Shown: positions 1 to 10,849, numbered from the stretch's first letter. The stretch: 64,000 nt of DNA from Chionoecetes opilio (GCA_016584305.1 JACEEZ010022992.1:50001-114000), one strand, 5' to 3'. A program made the numbers and translations. Notes: generated by a model from the sequence alone, not told the origin.

Positions 1-120
1 AGTGTTAGGAAGGTTGTTATAGTGTGTTAGGAAAGTTGTTATAGTGTGTTAGGAAGGTTGTTATAGTGTGTTAGGAAGGTTGTTATAGTGTGTTAGGAAG
101 GTTATTATAGTGTTAGGAAG
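1..120. repeat. 22-bp minisatellite
   Basis: About five head-to-tail copies of a unit reading GTGTTAGGAAGGTTGTTATA plus two bases, with small length changes. The array begins before the window. A short inverted trace of the same unit follows the MITE that ends at 1904. Confidence 0.9.
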
Positions 121-191
121 GGTGATATTCAGTATACCTACGCTTGTTATAAATCTTATTATTATCATTAATTTTAGTGTTATCATTGCTA

Positions 192-412
192 GTCCATAAC
201 ACTATAGTCGCCACTGCACTAATGTCGCCAGGCGCCATATATTACTACTGTCAGCATCACTACAGCCTTGTATGTGCCACTGAAGACAGATACATCATAT
301 ATAAACTACTGTGCATGCCTCTTCAGTGGCACATACAAGTCTGTAGTGAAGCTAACATTCCTTATATATGGTCTGGCAACATTAGTGCTGTGGCGACTAT
401 AGTGTTGTTGAG
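192..412. mobile_element. Diverged hairpin MITE (family CCGTAGATAACA), copy A
   Basis: Left and right halves are imperfect inverted repeats (ACACTATAGTCGCCACTGCA against TGCTGTGGCGACTATAGTGT). The inner arms share the AGTGGCACATACAAG block seen in the better copies at 2668 and 3158. The outer TIR bases are worn, so this is an old copy. No coding capacity. Confidence 0.6.
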
Positions 413-521
413 TATTGACAGGCTCTCTCGCAATGTAAGCGAATAAATGAATAATTTGAAGGCTAGAGGAAGAGAGGGAGAATCCATTTTATCCTTCCTC
501 CCCCACTACCCACTACTGCTT

Positions 522-525
522 GTTG

Positions 526-563
<38 letters not shown>

Positions 564-1332
564 TCACTTACTATATTACTACCCTCCTTAACACACACAC
601 ACACGAGATATAATAGTTGTAACAGTAGTAGTAGCAGTAGTAGAGGTGGTAGTAATAATAATAGTGGTAGTAGAAACAGTAGTAGTAACAATGGTGGTGG
701 TAGTGGTAGTAGCAGTAGTAGTAGTAGTAGAGGTAGTAGTAACAATAGTGGTAGAAGTAGAAGCAGTAGTAGTAACAATAGTAGTAGTAGTAGTAGCAGA
801 AGTAGTAACAATAGTAGTGGTAGTAGTAGTAGTAGTAGTGGGGGTAGTAGTAACAATAGTGGTAGTAGTAGAAGTAGTAGCAGTAGTGGGGGTAGTAGTA
901 GAGATAGTGGTAGTAGAAACAGTAGTAGCAACAATACAATGATAATAATACTAATAGGTAACGTCTCTGTGTGTGTGTGTGTGTGTGTGGGGTGTGTGTG
1001 TGTGCGTGCGTTGTGTGTGTGTGTGTGTGTGTGTGGGTCGCCTCGTACACAAGGCCGTTAACAGCCCAGGGACACATACAAACATGGGCCTTGTGGGTTC
1101 CTGCCGACCTTGCGTGTGTGTGCGTCTCATGGGGGTCTGTCCTGACTTTGAAGAGGGATAACACACACACACACACACACAATTCCGGTTATACATTGCT
1201 AGCGAGAGAGAACATTGCGTAACTTTATATGATTGACCTTGTGTGTGTGTGTGGTTTCATGGGGGTCTGTCCTGTTGCGGGTTGTATAGAGATAACACAC
1301 ACACATACACTTACACATACATACATACACTC

Positions 1333-1369
<37 letters not shown>

Positions 1370-1437
1370 ATCCTGGTCATATATTGCTAGACACAGCACA
1401 TATAAACATAGATAGACAGTTGGAGGGAAAGAAGAAC
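522..1437. repeat. Microsatellite cluster (GA, TAG-type triplets, GT, CA) with a ~110-bp direct duplication
   Basis: Contains (GA)n at about 529-561, an interrupted GTA/GTG/ACA triplet array at 612-940, (GT)n at 968-1034, and (CA)n at 1162-1180 and 1298-1369. The segments around 1108-1220 and 1236-1390 are diverged copies of each other: both carry TCATGGGGGTCTGTCCTG, a CA run and an ATTGCTAG block. Open frames here are low-complexity translations of the triplets and are not genes. Confidence 0.85.
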
Positions 1438-1904
1438 TACCGTAGATAACAGTAAAGTCGCCAGGACAACTTTTTTTCTGTGTACAGCCGTGTGGTGGCG
1501 TTAATAGTTACATTTGTACATCCATGATTTCAGGACAGTTAGAAGGGGCTATCTGGAGAGTCTGTGTCATTTTGTCTTCATCTGTGTCATAGTAGGGCTA
1601 TAAATAAACAAATGACGAAAATATCACCAAAGGGGCGACCAACAATAAGGTCGCCATCTAGTGTTTATTTACTGAGAGTCCTCCCGCCGTCGTCGTCGCG
1701 CGAAAAAAAGACTGAAATTGTAAACCGTCTATACTTGCAGCTATAAAGCATAAAACAACGCTGAAACAGTAGATTATACAGTCATGATATAAACTACTGT
1801 GTATCATCTTCAGTGGCACAGACACAGCAGTAGTGGGCTATATTCGTAATATTTGGCGCCTGGCGACATTATTGCAGGTGGCGACTATAGTGTTATCTAC
1901 GGTA
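1438..1904 (+). mobile_element. Long-form hairpin MITE, copy B
   Basis: A 467-bp non-autonomous element. It starts TACCGTAGATAACAGTAAAG and ends with the inverse, TGTTATCTACGGTA, so the TIR lies inside a TA dinucleotide as in Tc1/mariner-type MITEs. The right half (from about 1778) equals the 258-bp short form; the left half is an extra segment containing GACAGTTAGAAGGGGCTATC and TCATCTGTGTCATAGTAGGG. No transposase. Confidence 0.85.
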
Positions 1905-2041
1905 GGAAGAAGTTAAAACCTTCCTAACACACTATAATAACCTTCCCTATATAATTGACCTTTCACCTTTATCAATTCTACCGTAGAGAGAGAGAGAGAG
2001 AGAGCGTAACTTTATATAATTACCGTAACCTTTACCGTAGA

Positions 2042-2075
2042 GATTGATTTAATGCCAAAAAGGGGGAAATGTGCC
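2042..2075 (-). repeat. Short retroposon 3' tail, (AATC)-type
   Basis: Inverse of the GGCACATTCACC...GGCATTAAATCAATC tail also found at 15758-15797 and 30723-30761. Only the last ~35 bp of the parent element is present. Confidence 0.4.
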
Positions 2076-2130
2076 AGACGTCAGAGGTCATATGGCACTC
2101 CCTTACCGTTGAGACAAGAGAACAAACAGC

Positions 2131-2594
2131 TACCGTAGATAACAGTGAAGTCGCCACCTGCACTAATATCGCCAGCCGCCAAATATTACGAATGATAGCC
2201 TCACTACTGCTGTGTCTGTGCCACTGAAGATGATACACAGTAGTTTATATCATGACTGTATAATCTACTGTTTCAGCGTTGTTTTATGCTTTGTAGCCGC
2301 AAGTATAGACGCTTTACAATTTCCCTAAGTTTTTTTTCGGCGACGACGACAGCGGTACGACACTCAGTAAATAAACACTAGATGGCGACTTTACTGTTGG
2401 TAGCCACTTTGTAGATATTTTTACAATTTGTTTATTTATAGCCCTACTATGACACAGATGAAGACACAAAATGACACAGACTCTCCAGATAGCCCCTTCT
2501 AACTGTCCTGAAATCATGGATGTAGAAATGTAACTATTAACGCGCTGTACACAGAAAAAACGTCGTCCTGGCGACTTTACTGTTATCTACGGTA
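2131..2594 (-). mobile_element. Long-form hairpin MITE, copy C (inverted relative to copy B)
   Basis: A 464-bp copy in the opposite orientation to the element ending at 1904, with TACCGTAG and CTACGGTA ends intact. Copies B and C lie 226 bp apart and form an inverted pair able to fold into a hairpin more than 450 bp long. The spacer holds (GA)n and two further TACCGTAGAGA half-sites (about 1978 and 2033). Confidence 0.85.
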
Positions 2595-2667
2595 ACATTA
2601 TAAATAACCTTTACCTGTAACCTTTTACGCAGATGACAAACAGCGTTGCTTTTATATAATTAACCTC

Positions 2668-2926
2668 TACCGTAGATAACACTAGTCGCCAGTCACTCGC
2701 CACTGCACTAATGTCGCCAGGTACAATATATTACGAATTTTAGCATCACTACAGACTTGTATGTGCCACTGAAGAGGCATGCACAGTAGTTTATATTATG
2801 TATATCACACTACATGTCTTCAGTGGCACATAAAAGTCTGTAGTGATGCTAAAATTCGTAATATATTGTGCCTGGCGACCTTAGTGCAGTGGCGAGTGAC
2901 TGGCGACTATAGTGTTATTTACGGTA
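2668..2926. mobile_element. Short-form hairpin MITE, copy D
   Basis: A 259-bp near-perfect palindrome. The left arm TACCGTAGATAACACTAGTC is answered by ACTATAGTGTTATTTACGGTA-type sequence at the right end, and both arms carry CGCCAGTCACTCGCCACTGC. A short spacer near 2795 separates the arms. TA flanks both ends. Confidence 0.85.
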
Positions 2927-3157
2927 TTTTTAGTAATGCCCAATAAACAATAGTCTAGCTAAGCGATCTGTCATTAATTTTGCCTAAAACTCATTAGTGG
3001 GAAAAAAAAAAGTAAAAAAAAATCTACTTATCTAGAAAGCAATTTATTTTCTTGCCCATATTTTCAGTAAATTTCCCACTAAAATATTTACTTTATTTAT
3101 TTCTTTAGCGTGCCTATTTATCTTTCAGTTATACTTAATTTCGCCTATAATACTCAT

Positions 3158-3414
3158 TACCGTAGATAACACTATAGTCGCCAGTCACTCGCCACTGCAC
3201 TAATGTCGCCAGGCACAATATATTACGAATTATAGCATCACTGATTTTGTATGTGCCACTATAGATGATACACAGTAGTTTATATTATGTACATCACACT
3301 AAAAGTCTTCAGTGACACACATCCAAGTCTGTAGTGATGCTATAATCCGTAATATATTGTGCCTGGCGACCTTAGCGCAGTGGTGAGTGACTGGCGACTA
3401 GTGTTATCTACGGT
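3158..3414. mobile_element. Short-form hairpin MITE, copy E
   Basis: A 257-bp copy of the same palindrome as 2668-2926, with the same arms and spacer. It sits in AT-rich DNA with TA at both junctions. Confidence 0.85.
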
Positions 3415-3936
3415 AGTGCAATAAAAAAAAAAAAACTAATTATATTTTGCCACTTTCAATTTCCCGCTAAAATAGTAAGTTTTTTCTTTAAGTCTCCTGG
3501 AATTATCAAACTTACATCTTCCAGAATATTTATTACCTGCAAATATAGATACCTTAAGTTTCCACAATTAGTGTTTGGTATCCCCTTGCTTATCAGTTGA
3601 AGAAAAGCATAAGAAATAAAGGTACTTAAATATTTGAAGCAAGTTGGCAGTAGAAATATTAGTGGTAGTATGTAACAATAGTGGTAGTCGTAGTAGAAAC
3701 AGTAGCAATAATACAAATAGGTAGTCTTGAGTTAGTAAAGTAATAATTAGAAGTCAATCTGAACCCTTTGCATTTCAATTATTTTTTCTTAGTGGGTGAA
3801 TGTTAGAATTTTCCTAACTGATCAACAAGACTCAAAATTAAGCCGCAATATTCTTTAAGGAGTACCATTTGTTTAACCCAGAAATTAGATAGAAATCACT
3901 TACAAACTAATCTATATAAATAATATTAACCCTTTG
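3415..3936. other. AT-rich intergenic stretch
   Basis: No open frame with credible composition. A short GTAGTAGAAACAGTAGCAATAA-like triplet patch near 3660-3720 resembles the triplet array at 612-940. Nothing else is recognisable. Confidence 0.5.
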
Positions 3937-4115
3937 AGACCCAGAACGTAATATCCATTATAATTTGGGTACCATTAGATTTTGTGAATATTAGTATCCT
4001 TGTCCACTAGTTAATTTGGTATATTCAGCTACTTTTCGTAATTTTATGGCTCGACAAGACAATTTCATATATCAAAGGAAAGATCTGGGCGTGAAGGAGT
4101 TTAAAGTAATATTCA
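3937..4115 (+). repeat. Dispersed repeat, copy 1
   Basis: Shares ordered blocks with 49145-49345: CAGAACGTAAT, AGTATCCTTGTCCACTA, ACTTTTCGTAATTTTATGGC and AAGGGAAAGATCTGG-type. No terminal repeats were seen, so its class is unknown. Confidence 0.5.
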
Positions 4116-4213
4116 AGCAAGTTCACAATGCACGTCACTTAGAGATCTAGAAAGTATAACAAAATACGTAAACTTTATCAAGTATTTATTGACTAAAACT
4201 ATCCATGATAACA

Positions 4214-4535
4214 CACTCCGCCACGATGGTATAGTGGATAGCGCGTTGACCTGCCATTCTGAGGTAGCCGGTTCGAATCCATGCTCCCGAGGGTTACTGT
4301 TCCCCTTGAGATAGGTGATGGGCGTGTGGGTGAGGTTCCAGTATTACCCAAAGATCGGTAATATTGAGCTCCAAGTTCGCTATGGAGGGTGATTTGCCGA
4401 TCGCGATTCCGGCTCGCGTGGACAAGACCATGGGTGAATGACTGATCTGGAAAGATGAGAAAATCTAGCATTATTGATCTGCGTGTATAATTACGTGTAG
4501 AGTGCGTGTGTGTGTGCCTCAGTGGGTCCACTAGT
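4214..4535 (+). mobile_element. tRNA-derived SINE
   Basis: The head (4220-4290) has a pol III A box (TAGTGGATAGCGC) and B box (GGTTCGAATCC) at tRNA-like spacing, but no good anticodon stem or 3' acceptor match, so it is not a tRNA gene. A tRNA-unrelated body follows (TTGAGATAGGTGATGGGCGT, then GGACAAGACCATGGGTGAAT). A related head lies on the minus strand near 13350-13425. Confidence 0.65.
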
Positions 4536-4540
4536 GCATC

Positions 4541-6180
4541 ATTAGCTTCAAATAATGTAGGTAAGATTGGTTATACATCATGTAAGAAATATTGGGTCAT
4601 TCACAACATTCATTTTCTTCATTCATGGTCAAATTTTCATTCTTCATTATAATTTCACTCATTTTCATTAATTATAATTTTAAATTTCTCTTAGCTACTT
4701 TAATTCAATAATTTAGTTTTATCACTTACTATTTTTTTTTCTAAACAATAATAGTTACAAGCAAAATACTATAAATTAGTTTTAAGTGAATCTAACATAA
4801 AAATCTCTCTAATTACTTTTCTCACATTGAATAGATTTATTTCACCTACACACAACATTCAATATCTCATCACATCAATATATAATTTCACATTCAATAT
4901 AGTAAAACCTTTCGGACTTTGGGAGGCATAATTTCCTAGCTACTACACCAAAAAAATTTTTAAGGGTCAAAAAATTTCCTAGCTATATATATACTACATA
5001 TTTTTTGGTCAAAATTTCCTAGCTAATACATACCTAGAATTATATTATTATATTATTATTATTTTTTTTTTTTTTAGGGGGCGAAATTTCCTAGTTAATA
5101 TACACCAATTTTTTTTTTTTTAAGGGTCAAAATTTCCTAGCTATATATACCAAATTATTTCTTCTTCCATATCTCCATTATTCGGATCCTTGCATTACTC
5201 TGACCACTCCTTGGCCCAATTAGTCCCAATAAGAGAAGTTTTACTGTATATAATTGTTCTCATACATTCAATAAATCTTTTATCACACACACCACATTAA
5301 AGATATCTTCACACACACACATTCAATAATTATATTCACAAACATACAACTGAATAAATACCTTCACATAAAATAAATCTTTGCTCACCTAATAAATCTT
5401 TTCTTCATTAACTAAGGCTAGTCAGAAGTGTAGTGCTACCAATGCCTTCCTCTTCCTCCATCACTCCCTCACCTTATTCTGAAAGTATACACAAACAAAA
5501 CATTAGTAATACACCTACACATTTCTTTCCATGTTCATCCTAGGGTGACTAAAGCCTATCAAATAACTAAATCACTTCCTTGTTAAAAGTACTACAGATT
5601 TCACTTTCACAATAGTAATTCTTCTCATACTAGCAAGCATTTCTCTATACTCCCAGTCTTTCTCTCTTACCTAATTTCTTTCCCAGGAGGCCTTCCCATC
5701 ACTTGTACATTCCTTCATTATATAAAACAATGCTCTTAACACCTCCAGCAATTAAAAAAAAAAGTTACTTACTCAAAAATACTCTTACTAAAACGAGCTC
5801 CCAAATAATTAAAAATAAATCCGAACATACTAGATAATTCTAACACTTAAAAACTGCTCTCAACACTATTAAATACCCAAAATTGACCCTAAACACTAAA
5901 TTAATCATCCTAACACCATTCCTAACATCTAGAAAAATAATAACTCAAAAAAGCTAACACAAGAATACCACTCAAAAATGCTCCTAACACTCCATCTAGA
6001 TCATAACACAATCAATGTCAATCTCCCAACTCTCCTAACACCACATCCCTAACCCAAAATGCTCCTAACACACATTCTTAGCCCCCCATCTAACAAAAAA
6101 ACATACTATTACTACACCTACTACTAAAAAGATCCTAGCATGTTCAAAAAACCTAACATATCTTCTATCATAGTATCAGG
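4541..6180. other. AT-rich region without recognisable genes
   Basis: Strongly AT-rich. Between about 4920 and 5160, five loose copies of GGTCAAAATTTCCTAGCTA alternate with T runs and TATATA. From 5800 to 6130 several TCCTAACAC repeats occur. A GC-rich patch at about 6195-6330 interrupts the pattern. No coding evidence. Confidence 0.6.
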
Positions 6181-6424
6181 TGTTCAGACAAATGCCTCCA
6201 TAATCTGTCCCGCCCCAGGGCTGGTGATGCATGGGGGGGTGGCAGGTATAGAAGGGCGGGACATGCAGAACGCACCCCTGCCCTCCCTGCCGAGGCTACC
6301 CTGCCACGCCCACCCATTCTGTGAAGCAACCCTACCCTGGGATCCGACTCGTCATCGTGTCATCCTTACACATGTTACCCTGTCATCTTGTTTACTTATG
6401 TATAGGGTTAAGTCTTATAAGTGG

Positions 6425-6725
6425 GAAAGGTATTAAAGTTAAAAAAGTAGTAAGTATTTATCTTAATGAATAGGGTGATAAGAGAATGTAAAAGGTGTAT
6501 AAGTAAAGGGTTAATTTAAGTAGTAATGGTCAAAGTAAAGGGTTGATTTAAGTAGTAGGGGGTAAATTTAAGTAGTAATGGATAAAGTAGAGGTAATTTA
6601 AGTAGTAATGGATAAAGTAAAGGGTAGATTTAAGTAGTAAAGGGTAAAGTAAGGGTAATTTAAATAGTAAAGGGTAAAGTAAAGGGTAGATTTTAGTAAT
6701 GGATAAGTAAAGGTAAAAATTCTCA
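6425..6725. repeat. Minisatellite, AAGTAGTAATGGATAAAGTA family
   Basis: About eight variable units of 33-38 bp built from TTTAAGTAGTA, ATGGATAAAG and GTAAAGGGT. The minus-strand frame through it is an artefact. Confidence 0.8.
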
Positions 6726-6930
6726 TATCTCACCTGTTATCTTCATTAGGGGCGTCATCTTTTTCGCTAGGTTACCCCCCCCCCCCATGTTATCTTCATT
6801 AGGGAATAGATGGAGTACGTGTTCATGAGACGGTGGTCCTATCTCGGTGATGATGAGCTGTGTGGATAAGATAAGTTATTATTAAGGTGATGATAAACAT
6901 CCTAATTTAGTTTATAAGATTTGATTGTAA

Positions 6931-7281
6931 TTTTTTTTTATTATGGTCAAAATGCAGTCAGGAAGCCACGCCCCCTGCCTGCCCTTCTATGCTACGGGGC
7001 AGCTGATTGGTGCGTTCCTCGTATCATCACTACCCATCACAATATCTTCACTACTTAACAGCGGCATGACCACTGGACAGCAATCTTCACTACAGAGGGT
7101 GTTTTGATTTTGTCACCCTCTGTAGTGAAGATGGCTGTCCAGTGGTCACGCCGCTGTTAAGTAGTGAAGATATTGTGATGGGTAGTGATGATACGAGGAA
7201 TGCACCAATCAGCTGCCCCGTAGCATAGAAGGGCAGGCAGGGGGCGTGGCTTCCTGACTGCATTTTGACCTAATAAAAAAA
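6931..7281. mobile_element. 350-bp palindromic (foldback/MITE-like) element
   Basis: Two arms of about 160 bp are near-perfect inverse copies. ATGGTCAAAATGCAGTCAGG at the left answers CCTGACTGCATTTTGACC at the right, and CCACTGGACAGC answers GCTGTCCAGTGG beside a tiny spacer near 7105. The outer ends are T-rich and A-rich runs. Only a handful of mismatches separate the arms, implying recent origin or gene conversion. No open frame. Confidence 0.8.
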
Positions 7282-7539
7282 ATAGACCAAGGGGCATAGA
7301 AAAAAATAGGGTAGTCTTTAGTAATGTTAAATAGAATGACAATGTACGCCCGGTTTTTAGCGTGCACACAGTGATAATTATACACACAAGAGATCAGGAG
7401 CCTTTGTTCTGGCACTTCTTTCTAACAGTGTGCACAACAGTTACGTACACACTGTCTGTTTGATGTGCCCCGTGCTGTGTGTCGAAGGGAAGGAAGGAAT
7501 GAGATGGAGAGAGAAGAGTGAACGAGAGAATATGAGAAA

Positions 7540-7960
7540 GGTGAATTAAGAGAATACAGTGAACGAGAGAATATGATGGTGAATTAAGAGAATATAGTGA
7601 ATTAGAGAATATGATGGTGAATTAAGAGAATATAGTGAATTAGAGAATATGATGGTGAATTAAGAGAATATAGTGAATATGATGGTGAATTAAGAGAATA
7701 TAGTTTATTAGAGAATATGATGGTGAATTAAGAGAATATAGTGAATTAGAAGAATATGAGTGAATTAAGAGAATATAGTGAATTAGAGAATGATGGTGAA
7801 TTAAGAGAATATAGTGAATTAGAGAATAGTGAGAATATGAGTGAATTAGAGAACAGTGAGAATATGAGTGAATGAGAGAATATGTAGTGAGAGAATGAGT
7901 GAATTAGAGAATATAGTGAGACAGAATATGAGTGAATTAGACAATAGTGAATGAGATATA
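7540..7960. repeat. 38-bp minisatellite, GAATATGATGGTGAATTAAG
   Basis: Roughly ten units of GAATATGATGGTGAATTAAG plus AGAATATAGTGAATTAGA, shortening towards the right end. No gene. Confidence 0.85.
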
Positions 7961-8254
7961 GGAGAGGAAAGGAGGAGATTGGGAACTTTCAATCAATATT
8001 TTTGTCTTTAAGTGATAAATAGAATGTAATAAGTCATAACCTTAACTTATAAAAAAAAGTAACTATAAACTTTAATATAACTTACCGGATTATTCTGGTT
8101 TTCCTGTTGTTTTGCGATGGTGTGTGCGAGAAAGTCTGTTAAGAAAGGAAAGGAGGAAACAAAACATTAGTAAAGTTAAGTAATCTAAAAAATAGTAAGT
8201 AATACCCAAACAAAAAAGTGTAGGCCTATTATTTCCCCCCGGGCAGTTTGGCTT

Positions 8255-8337
8255 TACCTCAGATATGCGGGTTTTCCACAGCTATGATTAGTGACGCCAA
8301 CCTTCGAGAGACTCATCCGAAAGTGTCATCATAGGTA
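8255..8337 (-). ncRNA. C/D-box snoRNA candidate, family a, copy 1
   Basis: The 83-nt minus-strand RNA has a terminal stem TACCT/AGGTA directly enclosing C box ATGATGA (8332-8326) and D box CTGA (8262-8259). The stem is extended outward by CCCCCCGG...CCGGGGGG-like flanks. An internal GCGTCACTAAT (near 8299-8289) is complementary, from memory of conserved 28S rRNA, to ATTAGTGACGC; the D' box beside it is not canonical. It lies in the intron between exons 8714-8811 and 8086-8135, about 120 nt before the acceptor. Class call is fairly sure; the target is tentative. Confidence 0.7.
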
Positions 8338-8927
8338 GGCCTACTGACCGGGGGGGGGGGGGGCTAATATGAAATTTATATTATGAGAATTTAAAATGAG
8401 GGGTTATCTTTATTATTTGGGAATTTGAGATTTTCTACACCACCTACATTAATTTTCTGGTTTTGCAGTTAAAAAAAGTTGTCTTTATTTTGATTTAGTT
8501 TAAGCTTAGCCTTAAGGTTTTTTTTTTTTTTAGTTTAAAGAAGGGTAGGAAGCAGGGAGTCGGAAGGGAAGGGTTGTTAAGTTTGGGTTAAATTGGGTAG
8601 TAATGTTAATAAGTCGCACTTTAAGATATTAATAATTCCATTTTTTCTTACTATACTAATTATATCAAAATAAGATTGTTAAAATATGCGAAAAAATAAC
8701 ATTGTGAACTCACCTCTTCCATTCTTCTATACTGAGAAAACGCTAAGGAGAAACTGCTATCTTCCTTCCCTCTTCTCCAGCAATCCCTCTTTCTGTCCAG
8801 CAATCTCCTCTCTGCAACAAGGGGTAAATAGTCATACATACATACACAACAGAATAAAAGGAAAAAATGGGGGAAACAAATGTATTAAAAAAAAAACAAA
8901 CTATTTCCCCCCGGGCAGTCAGGCTTT

Positions 8928-9010
8928 TACCTCAGATATGCGGGTTTTCCACAGCTGTGATTAGTGACGCCAACCTTCGAGAGACTCATCCGAAAGTGTC
9001 ATCATAGGTA
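8928..9010 (-). ncRNA. C/D-box snoRNA candidate, family a, copy 2
   Basis: Nearly identical over 83 nt to the copy at 8255-8337 (one A/G change near 8957), including C box, D box and terminal stem. It occupies the preceding intron, between exons 9705-9808 and 8714-8811. Flanking homology extends only about 20 nt each side, to the C/G-rich outer stem, so the conserved unit matches the RNA rather than the intron. Confidence 0.7.
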
Positions 9011-9339
9011 GACCTACTGACCGGGGGGGCGGTCCTATTAGTAGATTATTTTTTTTTTTTATCATTTACCTAACTTTTTTTTAGAGCAATTTTTTTTTTT
9101 AGCAACTTTTTTTAGAGCAAATATTTTTTTTAGAGCAAACTATTTTTTTAGGCATAGAAGAAACAAATGTCCAAAAGCAAAGTATAGTTATGTTTGAAGC
9201 TATAATAATTTTAGATTTTAACAGAATTTATGTACCGTATTAAGATTTTTTTTAGTTATCTACATTCAATTTTTGGTTTTACTTTGAGTCTAGAAATAAT
9301 AAGTTCTTTACTATTAGTTTTCAGTAACTTTTATCCCCC

Positions 9340-9495
9340 TCCATTATGAGACCCAAGCCCCACTTTATCTCCCCTCCTTATGAGTCCAAATTCCCACCCC
9401 ATCTCCCCTCCATTGAGAAATCTCCCATCCGTTATGAGACTCAATCCCCACTCCGTTATGAGACCCAATCCCCACTCCGTTATGAGACCATTTCT
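9340..9495. repeat. 23-24-bp tandem repeat, CCGTTATGAGACCCAATCCC
   Basis: Three good and several degraded units inside an intron of the snoRNA host transcript. Overlapping frames on both strands are shadows. Confidence 0.8.
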
Positions 9496-9870
9496 TTCTT
9501 GGTCGAAAATAATCAATCTTTCAAAAGTTTTTTCCAGTCTCATGTTATCAAAATCTACACATCCGTATTTACTATTCTTGTGATAATTAAGTGACAAATA
9601 AGTCTTGCCTAGAAATATAATAGAAAACGCCATTGAACTAATACGAATACTCTTCAACATAACTCAAAAATTCTCCCAGCACAATAAAAAAAAATTAAAC
9701 TCACCTTTTCATATTTTTCCTCAAATAACTAAGAGAACAAGACAGACAGCCATCTTTCCTCCTCTCCTCTCACAACCCAGAGTGCCGTCACCGCTCTGTC
9801 CCTCGAGCCTGCAACAGAGGTCACCATTAGCCCCCCGTGACCCAGAACAATGTGAGGTCAAGCCGCGTGT

Positions 9871-9940
9871 GACCTCAGAGATCCGTAACTTATAAATCGT
9901 TCATGACAAGTCAGATTCGGGATAGTTAATCATCAGGATA
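9871..9940 (-). ncRNA. C/D-box snoRNA candidate, family b, copy 1 (28S rRNA double guide)
   Basis: Read on the minus strand: C box TGATGA (9935-9930), D' box CTGA (9914-9911), a C'-like TCATGA (9906-9901), D box CTGA (9878-9875). Upstream of D lies AAGTTACGGATC, complementary to GATCCGTAACTT of 28S rRNA. Upstream of D' lies TATCCCGAA, complementary to TTCGGGATA, the very next stretch of the same rRNA segment (rRNA recalled, not searched). By the +5 rule the targets would be the second C of GATCC and the first G of CGGG. The terminal stem is weak. It lies in the intron upstream of exon 9705-9808. Confidence 0.75.
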
Positions 9941-9944
9941 GTGG

Positions 9945-10120
9945 CTTATGGGTGATATGGGAGTGACCGGGTGTGGTAGGGAATGGGGGGTGACGTGAAG
10001 GTGTAGGGGTGATGTTGAGTACTAGTGATATGGGAGTGACTTTGAATTTGGGGCGACATATGGAGAGAAAAAAAAGGGTGATTTTGGGATGAGTAAGAGT
10101 GAAGGGGCGATTGCAGTGCA
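9945..10120. repeat. Degenerate GTGATATGGGAGTGA-type minisatellite
   Basis: Loose repeats of GGTGATATGGGAGTGAC and GTGTAGGGGTGATGTTG in the intron upstream of snoRNA family b copy 1. Related to the longer array at 10850-11330. Confidence 0.7.
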
Positions 10121-10775
10121 CAAAATAGGGTAAAATAGGTTATTTATTTTTTTAGGTTAGAAGAAACAATGCCTAGAAGCAACGTATAGTTAGATTTGAA
10201 GCTACAACACTGTTTTGACTGATTAGAATTGGTGTTATTTTCTAGATTACCTACATCCATTATTATTATTGTTATTACTATTACTATTTTTTTTTTTTCC
10301 CCAACTGTCTAAAAATAATAGGCATAAAAACAATGTTCTTATCTAAATTTACTGAAGTTTTCCCCCTGTAATTTGGCTTTAATCGAAATTAATAGGCTCT
10401 TCATATTTTTTTTTTTCCCGTAAGCCTCAAATTTTTTAAGTAAATCTAAGTATTGAACTCACCTCTTCTCTAACCTCCTCCACTCTTCTGAACTGAGAAA
10501 ACACTAAAGAGGAACTGCCATCTTCCTAAGCCCTCCCTCTCGTATTTACTAGTCTGTGATAATATACTTAAAAACACCCCAACCTTACCTATAAATATAA
10601 TAGAAACAAACTCACCTTTTCATTAGTATTTCTCAAGTAACTGAAGAGAATGCGAGTCATCTTCCCTCCTCTCACAAGCCAGAGAGAGCCGTCACCTGTC
10701 TCAGTCCTCGAGCCTGCAATATAGGTCACCATTAGCCCCCCGTGACCCAGAACAATGCGAGGTCAAGCCGCGTGT

Positions 10776-10845
10776 GACCTCAGAGATCCGTAACTTATAA
10801 ATCGTTCATGACACGTCAGATTCGGGATAGTTAATCATCAGGATG
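10776..10845 (-). ncRNA. C/D-box snoRNA candidate, family b, copy 2
   Basis: Copy of 9871-9940 with few changes. C box TGATGA (10840-10835), D' CTGA, D CTGA (10783-10780) and both 28S-complementary guides (TATCCCGAA and AAGTTACGGATC) are unchanged, although flanking introns have diverged in length. It lies about 60 nt upstream of the acceptor of exon 10616-10713, normal spacing for an intronic C/D snoRNA. Confidence 0.75.
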
Positions 10846-10849
10846 GTGG

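Noticed and set aside
447..1222. Overlapping frames of 80-204 codons on both strands
   Set aside because: They are translations of GA, GT and GTA-type microsatellites with Ser, Leu, Val or Tyr runs and no domain.
4220..4290. Possible functional tRNA
   Set aside because: A and B boxes are present but the acceptor and anticodon stems do not pair; the body and a second copy mark it as a SINE.
6140..6436. 98-codon plus-strand frame over a GC-rich patch
   Set aside because: No recognised domain, no splice or promoter signals, and the GC patch alone explains the open frame.
8255..8337. Hammerhead-ribozyme-like GGATGAGTCTCTCGAAGG
   Set aside because: The core would need CTGATGA but has CGGATGA, and stem II does not pair. 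The C/D-box interpretation fits better.
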